A stretch of DNA of 64,000 nt. Origin: Sneathiella sedimenti (GTDB lineage: Bacteria > Pseudomonadota > Alphaproteobacteria > Sneathiellales > Sneathiellaceae). Numbering within the stretch: the stretch's first letter is position 1; each line of letters opens with the position of its first letter. The notes below the pieces were generated by a model, which saw nothing but the letters and a program-made list of their open reading frames with translations, was not told the DNA's origin and made no database searches. A program made the translations under genes and the position numbers. The DNA is taken from contig NZ_JAFLNC010000003.1 in assembly GCF_017313765.1 (NCBI RefSeq), positions 310,001 through 374,000 on the forward strand, given 5' to 3'. Below, in pieces: positions 35,586-45,267 of the stretch.

Positions 35586-36590
35586 TTGAAAGTTTGGGTA
35601 ATAAGCGGAGACGGCGGAATCGACGGCCTGCAAATGATCGAGCGGGATGTCCCGAAACCCGGCCCTGGAGAAATCCTGGTACGCCTGAAGGCAAACTCCA
35701 TCAACTACCGCGACCTTGCGACCATAAAAAACGCCGGTGCGCGGGGGATCAAGGGACAGAGAATTCCAAATTCTGACGGCGCGGGCATTGTTGAAGAGGT
35801 CGGGCCGGGTGTGACAGCTTTCGCGGCAGGCGATCGGGTCGTCGGAACTTTTTTCCAGAACTGGCTTAGCGGATCGATCCATGACGGTGTAATGCCAAGT
35901 GCGCTGGGCGGCCCGATTGATGGGCTGTTGTGCGAATATGCGCTGCTAAAGGAATGGGGCGCGCTTCATGTGCCAGCCCATCTATCCTTTGAGGAAGCGG
36001 CGACATTGCCCTGCGCTGGTCTTACGGCTTGGCATTGCCTGATCGATGGCGGAAAGGCGCGGGCAGGGCAAACAGCCCTCCTTCTGGGCACGGGCGGGGT
36101 CTCCATTTTCGCGCAACAGATTGCCAATGCCTCCGGTATCCGGACCATTCTGACCTCCAGCAGTGACGAGAAACTCGCTCGGGCGCAATCACTTGGGGCC
36201 GATGTGCTGATTAACTATCGAAATCACCCGAACTGGGAAGAGAAGGTAATGGAGGCAACCGACGGCCAGGGCGTTGATCTGGTGGTTGAGGTTGGCGGCG
36301 CGGGAACGCTTGAAAAATCCGTTGCGTCGGCGCGTGTCGGCGGGCGCATTTCACTGGTTGGCGTGTTGACGGGCGGTCAGATGGACCCGACGTCCATAAT
36401 GCGGAAATCCATCACTCTTCAGGGGATATATGTCGGTCCCCGTGATATGTTCGAGCGAATGAACGCGGCTTTAGTACAAAATAAAATTCACCCTGTCATT
36501 GACGCCTCGGTTGAATTCAAAGATGCGAAAGAGGCATATCGGATGATGGAAAAGGCCGGCCATTTCGGAAAGATCGTAGTTACCATTTAA
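35586..36590 (+). CDS. Zinc-free MDR oxidoreductase (quinone reductase-like)
   Basis: A 334-residue medium-chain dehydrogenase/reductase. The N-terminal catalytic domain has SINYRDLATIKN with no catalytic-zinc cysteine, so it is of the quinone-oxidoreductase type. The NAD(P) domain follows with LLLGTGGVSIFAQQIA and VDLVVEVGGAGTLEKS. It probably reduces an enone, quinone or related carbonyl with NAD(P)H. Translation seems to begin at TTG 35586 behind a well-spaced GGAG. It leads a possible three-gene operon with the FAH-family enzyme (29 bp gap) and the serine hydrolase (32 bp gap). Confidence 0.85.
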   Translation: MKVWVISGDGGIDGLQMIERDVPKPGPGEILVRLKANSINYRDLATIKNAGARGIKGQRIPNSDGAGIVEEVGPGVTAFAAGDRVVGTFFQNWLSGSIHDGVMPSALGGPIDGLLCEYALLKEWGALHVPAHLSFEEAATLPCAGLTAWHCLIDGGKARAGQTALLLGTGGVSIFAQQIANASGIRTILTSSSDEKLARAQSLGADVLINYRNHPNWEEKVMEATDGQGVDLVVEVGGAGTLEKSVASARVGGRISLVGVLTGGQMDPTSIMRKSITLQGIYVGPRDMFERMNAALVQNKIHPVIDASVEFKDAKEAYRMMEKAGHFGKIVVTI

Positions 36591-36619
36591 GTGCGCATAG
36601 AACGCAACAGGAGAAAATT

Positions 36620-37465
36620 ATGAAGTTAGTAAGATTTGGTGAATTTGGCGCGGAGAAGCCCGGTATCCTTGACGAGCAAGGCAACATCCGGGACCTGTCC
36701 GGAATAATCCCCGATATTTCCGGCGACGTTCTCACTGATGAGGGGCTGGCTAAATTAAAAGGTCTGGACTTGAATACGCTGCCGACAGTCGTGGGAACCC
36801 CGCGAATTGGTCCATGCGTCGGGAGTATCGGAAAATTCGCCTGTATTGGCCTTAACTACTCAGATCACGCGGCTGAGGCCGGCCAGCCCGTGCCGAAGGA
36901 GCCCATTCTTTTCATGAAGGCGACATCGGCCGTTTGCGGTCCCAATGATGATGTTGAGATTCCGCGCGGTTCGAAAAAAACGGATTGGGAGGTTGAACTT
37001 GCGGTCGTCATCGGCAAGCGCGCCAAATATGTGACGGAGGAGGAGGCCCTCGATCATGTCGCGGGATATTGCGTGGCCAATGATGTCTCCGAGCGTGAAT
37101 TTCAATCAGAGCGCGGTGGTCAGTGGACGAAGGGAAAGAGCCACGATACCTTCGGCCCTCTCGGTCCATGGCTGGTAACACGCGATGAAGTGCCGGATCC
37201 GCAGGCGCTTAATCTTTGGCTGGATGTCGATGGCGTCCGCCGACAGGATGGCAGTACAGCGACCATGATCTTCAGCGTCGCAAAGATTATTTCCTATCTG
37301 AGCCAATTCATGACGTTGAATGTTGGTGATGTCATTTCCACAGGCACACCACCTGGCGTTGGCATGGGGCAAAAGCCAAATCCGATATTCCTCAAGCCGG
37401 GGCAGGAAATGAAGCTGGGTGTAGAGGGGCTGGGCACACAGCTGCAGAAAACCATTCAGGCTTAA
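36620..37465 (+). CDS. Fumarylacetoacetate hydrolase-family protein
   Basis: A 281-residue FAH-fold enzyme. The metal site is visible as DWEVELAVVIGK and CVANDVSERE (Glu, Glu, Asp pattern), and the core starts FACIGLNYSDHAAEAG. Relatives include acylpyruvase, oxaloacetate decarboxylase/tautomerase, 2-hydroxyhepta-2,4-diene-dioate isomerase and enzymes annotated as ureidoglycolate lyase. The purine cluster has its own AllA, so that name is doubtful here. The neighbours suggest breakdown of an unidentified carbonyl or ring-opened compound. ATG start behind an AGGAG site. Confidence 0.87.
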   Translation: MKLVRFGEFGAEKPGILDEQGNIRDLSGIIPDISGDVLTDEGLAKLKGLDLNTLPTVVGTPRIGPCVGSIGKFACIGLNYSDHAAEAGQPVPKEPILFMKATSAVCGPNDDVEIPRGSKKTDWEVELAVVIGKRAKYVTEEEALDHVAGYCVANDVSEREFQSERGGQWTKGKSHDTFGPLGPWLVTRDEVPDPQALNLWLDVDGVRRQDGSTATMIFSVAKIISYLSQFMTLNVGDVISTGTPPGVGMGQKPNPIFLKPGQEMKLGVEGLGTQLQKTIQA

Positions 37466-37497
37466 ATCATCGGAACTCTGGAAAAGGAACGCTTATC

Positions 37498-38715
37498 GTG
37501 AAACCCGTTCATCAACCCGAAAGTCTTGGATTTGATCCCAAGCGTCTTGAGTATATCACCGATTGGATGAAGCGTTACGTGGACGGTGGGAAGCTCGCGG
37601 GGACTCAAACGCTGATAGCCCGCAGTGGTAAAATTGCCTATCACCAGTCAATTGGGCAGGCGGATCGAGAAAGCGGCCTCCCCTGGAAGAATGACACCAT
37701 GGCGCGGTTCTACTCGATGACCAAGCCAATCACGTCAGTGGCCCTGATGATGTTGTACGAAAAGGGGCTGTTTCATCTGGACGATCCGCTGGAAGAGTTT
37801 ATTCCGGCTTTCAAGAACATGCAGGTACTCAGGCCACAGGCACGCAGCATTGAGGATACTGAACCGGCGAAGGCCAAGATAACCGTTCACAACCTGCTGA
37901 CCCATATGTCTGGCATGACATATGGGTTCAATGAAGGCGTCCTCGGTAAGCATTACGACGCCAGCAAGATGGATTTTGGCCCGACACGAGGAAGCCTGGA
38001 AAGCCAGATCGAGAAATTGGCGGAGATGCCCCTTCAGTTCAACCCCGGGACGCGCTGGAATTATGGCGTGTCAACCGACGTCGTCGGTCGCCTGGTGGAG
38101 ATTATTTCGGGACAGGACCTGAAATCATACTTCCATGACAATATTTTCTCACCGCTTGGCATGGTCGATACGGATTTCGGGATTCCAAAAGAGAAGATCA
38201 ACCGTTATGCCACTGCCTACGGTGCGGACGAGACAGGCGCCCTCATGGTGATGGATCCGGCCGGGAAAAGTGCATTTCGTAAAGAGAACGTCGCCTGTTA
38301 TTCCGGCGGCGGTGGGTTGATCTCGACCGCCTCGGATTATCTTAAATTCGCGGAGATGCTCCGCTGCCGTGGCGCCTACGACGGTGGACAGCTATTAGGG
38401 CCCCGTACAGTTGATTTCATGATGGAAAATCATCTCGATGGCGACCTCGCCCAATATGGCCAGGCGGTTTTCTCGGAGGTATCATTTGTAGGCGTCGGCT
38501 TTGGGCTTGGCGGTTGGGTGATGATGGATCCGCCCTTGTCGCAGATGATGGGATCACCTGGGGATTTTGGCTGGGGCGGCATGGCGAGTACTGTATTCTG
38601 GGTCGATCCGATGGAAGATATGACAGTTTTGTTCCTTACCCAGTTCATACCGAGCAGCCATTATCCATTGCGAAAAGAACTACGGTCTCTGGTCTATCAG
38701 GCAATGGTGGATTAG
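37498..38715 (+). CDS. Class C beta-lactamase-fold serine hydrolase (EstB-like)
   Basis: A 405-residue serine hydrolase. The SxxK nucleophile motif is Ser73-Met-Thr-Lys76 in FYSMTKPITS. The Tyr of the YxN equivalent is in RWNYGVSTDVVGRL, and the late FGWGGMASTVFWVDP supplies the tryptophan typical of family VIII esterases. No signal peptide is seen, so a cytoplasmic esterase or lactonase is more likely than a periplasmic beta-lactamase. The start is GTG 37498 with AAAAGGA upstream. It follows the FAH-family gene closely. Confidence 0.87.
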   Translation: MKPVHQPESLGFDPKRLEYITDWMKRYVDGGKLAGTQTLIARSGKIAYHQSIGQADRESGLPWKNDTMARFYSMTKPITSVALMMLYEKGLFHLDDPLEEFIPAFKNMQVLRPQARSIEDTEPAKAKITVHNLLTHMSGMTYGFNEGVLGKHYDASKMDFGPTRGSLESQIEKLAEMPLQFNPGTRWNYGVSTDVVGRLVEIISGQDLKSYFHDNIFSPLGMVDTDFGIPKEKINRYATAYGADETGALMVMDPAGKSAFRKENVACYSGGGGLISTASDYLKFAEMLRCRGAYDGGQLLGPRTVDFMMENHLDGDLAQYGQAVFSEVSFVGVGFGLGGWVMMDPPLSQMMGSPGDFGWGGMASTVFWVDPMEDMTVLFLTQFIPSSHYPLRKELRSLVYQAMVD

Positions 38716-38839
38716 GCGCGTCCGATGTCGCAAATCTGAAATAAAAATGCAAAATTAGCGTCACTAATTGGCCATTTAGTCGCAACAAACATTTGAGATG
38801 TTCTCCTTAATTTCTCGAAAGAGTGTTTAGGAGTTTGTC

Positions 38840-39676
38840 TTGGAACCGTTACGATTTAATAATCTGGAGCTTCGGTTGGCCCGCAATGCGGCTGACCTGG
38901 ACGCAGCCCAGGCTTTACGTTATCGCATTTTCTACGAGGAAATGGGCGCTAAACCGTCAGTTCTCTGCCGGGAACAATCGCGGGACATGGACCGGTTCGA
39001 TGAGTTTTGCGATCATTTGCTCGTGATCGATCTTGAGAAAGGAACCGAGGGTGCCCCTTATGTCGTCGGAACCTATCGCTTCCTCCGCAGCAGTGTTGCA
39101 AAGAAAAAGGGTGGTTTCTATTCAGAGTCTGAATTTGACCTTTGCAACCTGACGCTCTTTCCCGGCGAGATCATGGAACTGGGCCGGTCCTGCATCGATG
39201 CGGCCTATCGCCGGCGTGGTGCGATGCAGCTTTTATGGCGCGGAATTGCAAGTTATATCCATCTTCACAATGTTCAGATAATGTTCGGTTGTGGCAGTAT
39301 TCACGGCACGGATTTGAAGGAACAGGCGCGGGTCCTTTCCTATCTGCATCATTTCCACAAGGCGCCGGGGCATCTTCGCCCCCGTGCGCTGGAAGAACAT
39401 TATATCCCGATGAAGATGATGAAGCGCAAGGAAGTTGATATCGAGCTTGCCCAGCGTGAGTTGCCGCCCCTTTTGAAGGGATATCTCCGCCTAGGTGGGT
39501 ATATCGGAGACGGCGCGGTCATCGACCATGAATTCAATACAATTGATGTATGTGTGATTGTGGAAACCGAGAATGTAACAAGCAAATATATCCGCCATTT
39601 CTCACGTGACAGACGGGAGAGTGAAAAACCGCTAGCCTCCGTTGCAACGGGAAATCCGGTTCAAATCTATTCCTAA
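38840..39676 (+). CDS. olsB: Ornithine N-acyltransferase (ornithine lipid synthesis)
   Basis: A 278-residue GNAT-fold N-acyltransferase of the OlsB type, which transfers a 3-hydroxyacyl chain from acyl carrier protein to ornithine to make lyso-ornithine lipid. Conserved features are YRIFYEEMGA, the ELGRSCIDAAYRRRGAMQLLW block, FGCGSIHGTD and the C-terminal LPPLLKGYLRLGGYIGDGAV. Translation starts at TTG 38840 with TAGGAG eight bases upstream; no suitable ATG lies near. The second-step enzyme OlsA is not adjacent. The 3' end interlocks with puuD on the other strand. Confidence 0.88.
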   Translation: MEPLRFNNLELRLARNAADLDAAQALRYRIFYEEMGAKPSVLCREQSRDMDRFDEFCDHLLVIDLEKGTEGAPYVVGTYRFLRSSVAKKKGGFYSESEFDLCNLTLFPGEIMELGRSCIDAAYRRRGAMQLLWRGIASYIHLHNVQIMFGCGSIHGTDLKEQARVLSYLHHFHKAPGHLRPRALEEHYIPMKMMKRKEVDIELAQRELPPLLKGYLRLGGYIGDGAVIDHEFNTIDVCVIVETENVTSKYIRHFSRDRRESEKPLASVATGNPVQIYS

Positions 39677-40872
39677 TCCGTCGAGGCACCCTGTGCAATC
39701 CACCAGCCAATAAGCTTGCGTTCCTCATCTGTCATCTGGGTGAGATTGCCGAGCGGCATGGTTTTCGTATCGACGGTTTGCTGTTTGATCCGGGTCTTCT
39801 CGCGCGCGATTTGCGCAGCTGTTTCCAGCCGGACACCTTTCGGCGGGCTTTCGAAATCCTTGTTTGCCGGCTTGGCCGCATGGCAACTGGTACAGCGTTC
39901 ATGAATAATGGTTTCTACCGCAGAGAAAGATATCTTTTCGGTTGGCACGCTTTCCGGCTTTGGCGCCGCTGCATAGGCAATGGCGAAAAAAAGTACAAAG
40001 GCGATGGGGAGCAGGATAAAGCCCTGCTTCGCCTTGCCCTGGTTTTTCATGTTGAAATAATGCCTGACCAATACTCCGACCAGAGAGATTCCTGCGAGCA
40101 ACAACCAGCCATATGAGCTCCCATAGGTCATCGGGTAGTGGTTGCTGATCATGATAAACAGGACCGGCAGGGTGAAATAATTGTTGTGTAGGGATCTTTG
40201 CTTCGCCCGGAGACCATAAACAGGATCGGGGGCCTCTCCCTTTTTTGCGGCAGTGACAAGGGCAACCTGTCCCGGAATGATGATTATCAGGACATTCGCC
40301 ACCATGATTGTCCCCATGATCGCGCCGACATGGATATAGGCGCCGCGGCCGCTGAAAACCTGGGATAGTCCATAGGCCGCGAAGGTGAGCAGGGCAAACA
40401 GGACCAGACCGAAGATCATCTGGTTGTTGATCAAGGGGGACTTGCAGAGCTGATCATAGATGATCCAGCCGCCCGCGATGGAACCCACGCCAATCAGGAT
40501 TGCCGCATCGGTGGAAATATCGGCAATATTCCTGTCGATGAGATAAATGTCTGCGCCGAAGTAATAGAGGATTGTCAGCAGGATAAAGCCGCTGATCCAA
40601 GTAAAGTAAGCTTCATATTTGAACCAATGAAGTCTCTCCGGGATTTCAGGGGGCGCCAGTCGGTACTTCTGTACTTCATAAAACCCGCCGCCATGCACCG
40701 CCCAAAGCTCGCCGCCGACACCTGCCTTGTCCTTATATCCGTCCTTTTCCGGTGGCGTAAGGTTCATGTCCAGCCAGACAAAGTAAAAGGAGGCCCCGAT
40801 CCAGGCAATACCGGTAATCATATGAATCCAGCGGATAGCGAGTTGAAACCATTCCATCAATTCTATTTCCAT
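39673..40872 (-). CDS. puuD: Membrane urate oxidase with C-terminal cytochrome c
   Basis: A 399-residue protein of the PuuD family, which oxidises urate to 5-hydroxyisourate at the membrane. About eight helices make up residues 1-300, starting with FQLAIRWIHMITGIAWIGASFYF. A cytochrome c domain follows with the haem motif CTSCH (about residues 327-331) and the likely distal Met in TKTMPLGNLTQMTDEE. Electrons probably go to the respiratory chain rather than directly to oxygen. It is the last gene of the leftward purine operon. ATG 40872 follows GGGGGAG closely. Confidence 0.93.
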   Translation of the reverse strand: MEIELMEWFQLAIRWIHMITGIAWIGASFYFVWLDMNLTPPEKDGYKDKAGVGGELWAVHGGGFYEVQKYRLAPPEIPERLHWFKYEAYFTWISGFILLTILYYFGADIYLIDRNIADISTDAAILIGVGSIAGGWIIYDQLCKSPLINNQMIFGLVLFALLTFAAYGLSQVFSGRGAYIHVGAIMGTIMVANVLIIIIPGQVALVTAAKKGEAPDPVYGLRAKQRSLHNNYFTLPVLFIMISNHYPMTYGSSYGWLLLAGISLVGVLVRHYFNMKNQGKAKQGFILLPIAFVLFFAIAYAAAPKPESVPTEKISFSAVETIIHERCTSCHAAKPANKDFESPPKGVRLETAAQIAREKTRIKQQTVDTKTMPLGNLTQMTDEERKLIGWWIAQGASTD

Positions 40873-40881
40873 CAACTCCCC

Positions 40882-42129
40882 CTATGATATCCCGTTGTGA
40901 TGGGTGGTTTTCCCTTGTTTGCTGGGTATCGCGTTGCCGGCGATGAGGCGGCGATATGCGGTGACGATTTGAGCCGCTGCATAGTTTACTTCAGCTACCG
41001 TGGTCGGCTGGCCAATCCCGAGCCGAATGGTCCCCGCAATATCGATTGAGTTTTGTCCCATCGCCCTTAGGACATGGGAGGGCTCACCGGACGTCGAGCT
41101 ACAAGCCGATCCTGTACTAAGCGCGAGATCAGGAAGTTCATGCAGAAGATCTTCCGCCTCAATCCCTTTGAATGTCAGGCTGACGCAGCCGGGTATATGC
41201 GGTGCCTCTTCTCCATTTAACTCAATTGCATTACCCAACTCGGCTTCAAGACGCTGAATGAGCCGTGCGCGAAGACCCTGTAAATGCTCCCGCGCATTTG
41301 ATCGATATTCCCTGATTAACCGGCAGGCCTCTCCCAAACCGGTGCAAAGAGCCGTCGGGAGCGTACCCGGTCGGATCGATCGCTGTTGTGCGCCGCCATG
41401 AAGCAGAGGAGTGATTTCTGTTCCGTCCCGCACATACAGGGCGCCAATGCCCATCGGTCCATATAGTTTATGGGCCGACAGGCTGAGGAGAGATATGTTC
41501 ATTGCGCGTACGTCAATTTTCTCAGTTGCAAGCGCCTGCACCGCGTCCGTATGAAAGAGAATTCGCCGCTCTTTACAGATTTGGCCGATAGCGCTGAGGT
41601 TCTGGCAGACACCGGTTTCGTTATTGGCCGCCATAATGGAAATCAGGATCGTTTCCGGTCGTATGGCGGACATTAGATCATCAAGGTTGATCAGCCCGTT
41701 TTTGTCGACCGGCTGCAATGTTACCGTGACATTCTCCTGCGCGGCGAGATGGTCAAGCGGTTGAAGGACAGATTCATGTTCCGTTTGACCTGAAATAATA
41801 TGGCGCGGCCCAGTCCGGGCTCTGGCGATACCGAGAAGCGCGAGATTGTTCGCTTCTGTCGCTCCGGCAGTAAAAATAATCTCATGCGGTCGCGCATTGA
41901 TCAACGCCGCAACATGGTCCTGTGCCTCTTCAATCTTGCGCCTGCCCTGATGCCCGAAGCGGTGAGTGCTGCTATGCGGGTTGCCGGTGAAATCTTGCAG
42001 GCAATCTGTCATGACCTTTTCGATCCGGTGATCAAGTGGCGTGGAGGCCTGATAATCCAGGTAGATTGGAAGGGTCAGAGTCTCGCCTTCAAACATCACT
42101 TGTCGGCGGTCTGTTGTCCGGCTGGCCAT
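40882..42129 (-). CDS. IscS/NifS-like cysteine desulfurase for the xanthine dehydrogenase cluster
   Basis: A 415-residue class V aminotransferase-fold enzyme that removes sulfur from cysteine. The PLP lysine is Lys221 in SLSAHKLYGPMGIG, and the persulfide loop carries its cysteine in STGSACSSTSGEPSH. It lies between the adenine deaminase and puuD genes with gaps of 3 and 9 bp and is far from any isc or suf genes. In Rhodobacter capsulatus, NifS4 with XdhC supplies the terminal sulfur of the molybdenum cofactor for xanthine dehydrogenase. The same role is likely here. A later start at 42096 is possible. Confidence 0.87.
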   Translation of the reverse strand: MASRTTDRRQVMFEGETLTLPIYLDYQASTPLDHRIEKVMTDCLQDFTGNPHSSTHRFGHQGRRKIEEAQDHVAALINARPHEIIFTAGATEANNLALLGIARARTGPRHIISGQTEHESVLQPLDHLAAQENVTVTLQPVDKNGLINLDDLMSAIRPETILISIMAANNETGVCQNLSAIGQICKERRILFHTDAVQALATEKIDVRAMNISLLSLSAHKLYGPMGIGALYVRDGTEITPLLHGGAQQRSIRPGTLPTALCTGLGEACRLIREYRSNAREHLQGLRARLIQRLEAELGNAIELNGEEAPHIPGCVSLTFKGIEAEDLLHELPDLALSTGSACSSTSGEPSHVLRAMGQNSIDIAGTIRLGIGQPTTVAEVNYAAAQIVTAYRRLIAGNAIPSKQGKTTHHNGIS

Positions 42130-42132
42130 GAC

Positions 42133-43158
<1,026 letters not shown>

Positions 43159-43176
43159 CTACTAGTGGAAATATAT

Positions 43177-43205
43177 CCCCGCCGAAATTACCGAACTCGG
43201 CGGGG
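43177..43205. promoter_or_regulatory. Hairpin between binding-protein and adenine deaminase genes
   Basis: CCCCGCCGA (43177-43185) pairs exactly with TCGGCGGGG (43197-43205). It lies 22 bp after the stop of the BMP-family binding protein. On the minus strand it is followed by an AT-rich but not pure-U stretch. It probably acts as a 3' stabiliser or partial terminator for the binding-protein message. Confidence 0.6.
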
Positions 43206-43226
43206 ACACGGGACTCTTAACAGAAG

Positions 43227-44303
43227 TTATTTCGGTAATTTTCCGTCAACGCCTTCTACGTACCAGTTCAGTCCGAGAAGGGTTCCATCGTCTAGCGCTT
43301 CCCCTTCTTTCGCACCAACAGATCCGTCCTGCTTGTTAAACGGACCGGCAAAAGGTACGATTGACCCATCTTCAATACCTTTTCTGGTTTCTTCAGCAAG
43401 GGCAATGACATCAGCGGGGATCGCTTCGTTATAAGGTGCGAGTTCCACCATGCCGGACTTCAAGCCACCCCAAGTGTCTTCTGATTTCCAGGTGCCGTCG
43501 AGTGCGGCTTTGGTGCGGGCAACATAGTATCCGTCCCAGTTATCGATAATCGCCGTCAATTGTGCCTTAGGAGCAAATTTGGCCATATCTGACGCCTGGC
43601 CGACAGCCCATACGCCACGGTTTTCGGCAACCTGAAGCGGTGCCGGGCTGTCCGTGTGCTGCAAGATGATATCCGCACCCTGGTCAATCAGGGCCTTGGC
43701 AGCATCGCCTTCCTTGCCTGGGTCATACCAGGTGTTTACCCAGGCGACCTTCACGGTGACATCCGGGTTTACGCTGCGCGCGGCGAGGGTCATGGCGTTG
43801 ATGCCGCGAACAACCTCCGGGATGGGGAAGGAACCGACATAACCAATGACGTTGGATTTGGTCATTTTGCCGGCGATTTTTCCAACCACATAGCGTCCTT
43901 CATAGAAGCGCGCGGAATATGTGCTGACGTTATCGGCTCGCTTATAGCCGGTGGCATGCTCGAACTTCACATCCGGGAATTGTTTGGCGACTTTGAGGGT
44001 CGGATTCATGAAGCCAAAAGAAGTCGTGAAAATCAGTTTATAGCCATCTGCAGCCATTTGGCGAATGACCGGCTCGCTGCTTGATTCCTTGACGCTCTCG
44101 ACATAGCTGGTTTTGACTTTGTCGCCGAATTCATTTTGAACGGCTTGTCTGCCAAGTTCATGGCGGTATGTCCAGCCATGGTCACCAATCGGACCGACAT
44201 AGATAAATCCGACTTTATCTTCTGCGGCTGCCGTCCCACCCATAAGTAATCCGCCGGCCAATGCGACTGCACTGACGAGGCCTGAGAATTGTTTTCGTGT
44301 CAT
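43227..44303 (-). CDS. BMP-family nucleoside/purine-binding lipoprotein-like protein
   Basis: A 358-residue periplasmic binding protein of the BMP/PnrA (Med) class with a signal peptide (LAGGLLMGGTAAAED). The mature start KVGFIYVGPIGDHGWTYRHE is characteristic. BMP proteins bind purine nucleosides or nucleobases. No lipobox cysteine is visible, so it is probably soluble in the periplasm. Together with two permeases and a double ATPase it forms an importer placed inside the purine-degradation operon, which indicates a purine ligand. Confidence 0.88.
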   Translation of the reverse strand: MTRKQFSGLVSAVALAGGLLMGGTAAAEDKVGFIYVGPIGDHGWTYRHELGRQAVQNEFGDKVKTSYVESVKESSSEPVIRQMAADGYKLIFTTSFGFMNPTLKVAKQFPDVKFEHATGYKRADNVSTYSARFYEGRYVVGKIAGKMTKSNVIGYVGSFPIPEVVRGINAMTLAARSVNPDVTVKVAWVNTWYDPGKEGDAAKALIDQGADIILQHTDSPAPLQVAENRGVWAVGQASDMAKFAPKAQLTAIIDNWDGYYVARTKAALDGTWKSEDTWGGLKSGMVELAPYNEAIPADVIALAEETRKGIEDGSIVPFAGPFNKQDGSVGAKEGEALDDGTLLGLNWYVEGVDGKLPK

Positions 44304-44337
44304 AACTTTCTCCTTCTTGAACAGAAATTATTCGCTC

Positions 44338-45267
44338 TTACGCCGCCGGATGAAAAATCTTGCCTATGCAAGCCGGCGCATGTTTTCGAATGCGGGATTC
44401 GTCTTTCGATATCAGGACGAGAACAAGTATTGTCGCCAAATACGGCAGCATCGAAAGGACTTGTGAGGGTACGTTAAGTCCGGCGGCCTGTGCGTGCAAC
44501 TGCAAAATCGTGATGCCGCCAAACATATAGGCGCCAACCAGCACCAGGCCGGGTTTCCATGTCGCAAAGACGATCAGGGCAAGGGCGATCCAGCCCCGTC
44601 CCGCGGTCATATTCTCTGCCCACATCGGCGTGTAGGCGAGTGATAGATACGCGCCGCCAATGCCCGACATCGCCCCCCCGAACATCACCGCCAGATATCG
44701 AATGGCAATAACCGGATACCCGATTGAATGTGCGGCATCATGAGAATCACCAACGGCCCGCAAGATCAGCCCGGCCTTGGTTTTGTAAAGGAGCCAGCTT
44801 ACAAGGGCGACCATGACGAAAGACAGGTACACCAAGACGTCCTGGCCAAATATGATGGGGCCGATAAAGGGGAGGTCGGACAAGCCCGTGATGTTGAGCT
44901 TGCTCAAGGCGGCAATTGGTTCGCCGACAAATTCCTGCCCCATCAACGCGCTCAAACCCACACCAAACAAGGTGAGCGCCAGGCCAGTTGCGACCTGGTT
45001 CGCCATGAGCGAAAGGGTGAGCACCCCGAAAAGAAATGCCATAATTGCGCCGGCCAGAGCCGCCGCACCGACGGCGAGGAAATAGTTGCCGGTTACGAGT
45101 GCCGTGATAAATCCACTGACGGCACCGACCAGCATCATCCCCTCAACCCCGAGGTTGAGGACCCCCGATTTTTCCGTCACAAGTTCCCCGATCCCGGCGA
45201 AAACAAGAGGAGTCGCCGCCGTAATGACAGTGAGGATAATCGGAACGACCCAATCAAATCCACTCAT
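44338..45267 (-). CDS. Purine/nucleoside ABC transporter permease (YufQ-like)
   Basis: A 309-residue permease of the BPD_transp_2 family with eight to nine helices. The N-terminal block TPLVFAGIGELVTEKSGVLNLGVEGMMLVGA is the family signature. It pairs with the permease encoded just upstream (4 bp overlap, ATGA) and forms the membrane channel of the BMP-type importer. The cytoplasmic C-terminus is short. Confidence 0.9.
   Translation of the reverse strand: MSGFDWVVPIILTVITAATPLVFAGIGELVTEKSGVLNLGVEGMMLVGAVSGFITALVTGNYFLAVGAAALAGAIMAFLFGVLTLSLMANQVATGLALTLFGVGLSALMGQEFVGEPIAALSKLNITGLSDLPFIGPIIFGQDVLVYLSFVMVALVSWLLYKTKAGLILRAVGDSHDAAHSIGYPVIAIRYLAVMFGGAMSGIGGAYLSLAYTPMWAENMTAGRGWIALALIVFATWKPGLVLVGAYMFGGITILQLHAQAAGLNVPSQVLSMLPYLATILVLVLISKDESRIRKHAPACIGKIFHPAA

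Noticed and set aside
36620-37465. FAH-family gene as a ureidoglycolate lyase of the purine pathway
   Set aside because: A genuine AllA-type lyase gene is present at 56645-57133 within the purine regulon, and this gene lies outside it in a different operon.
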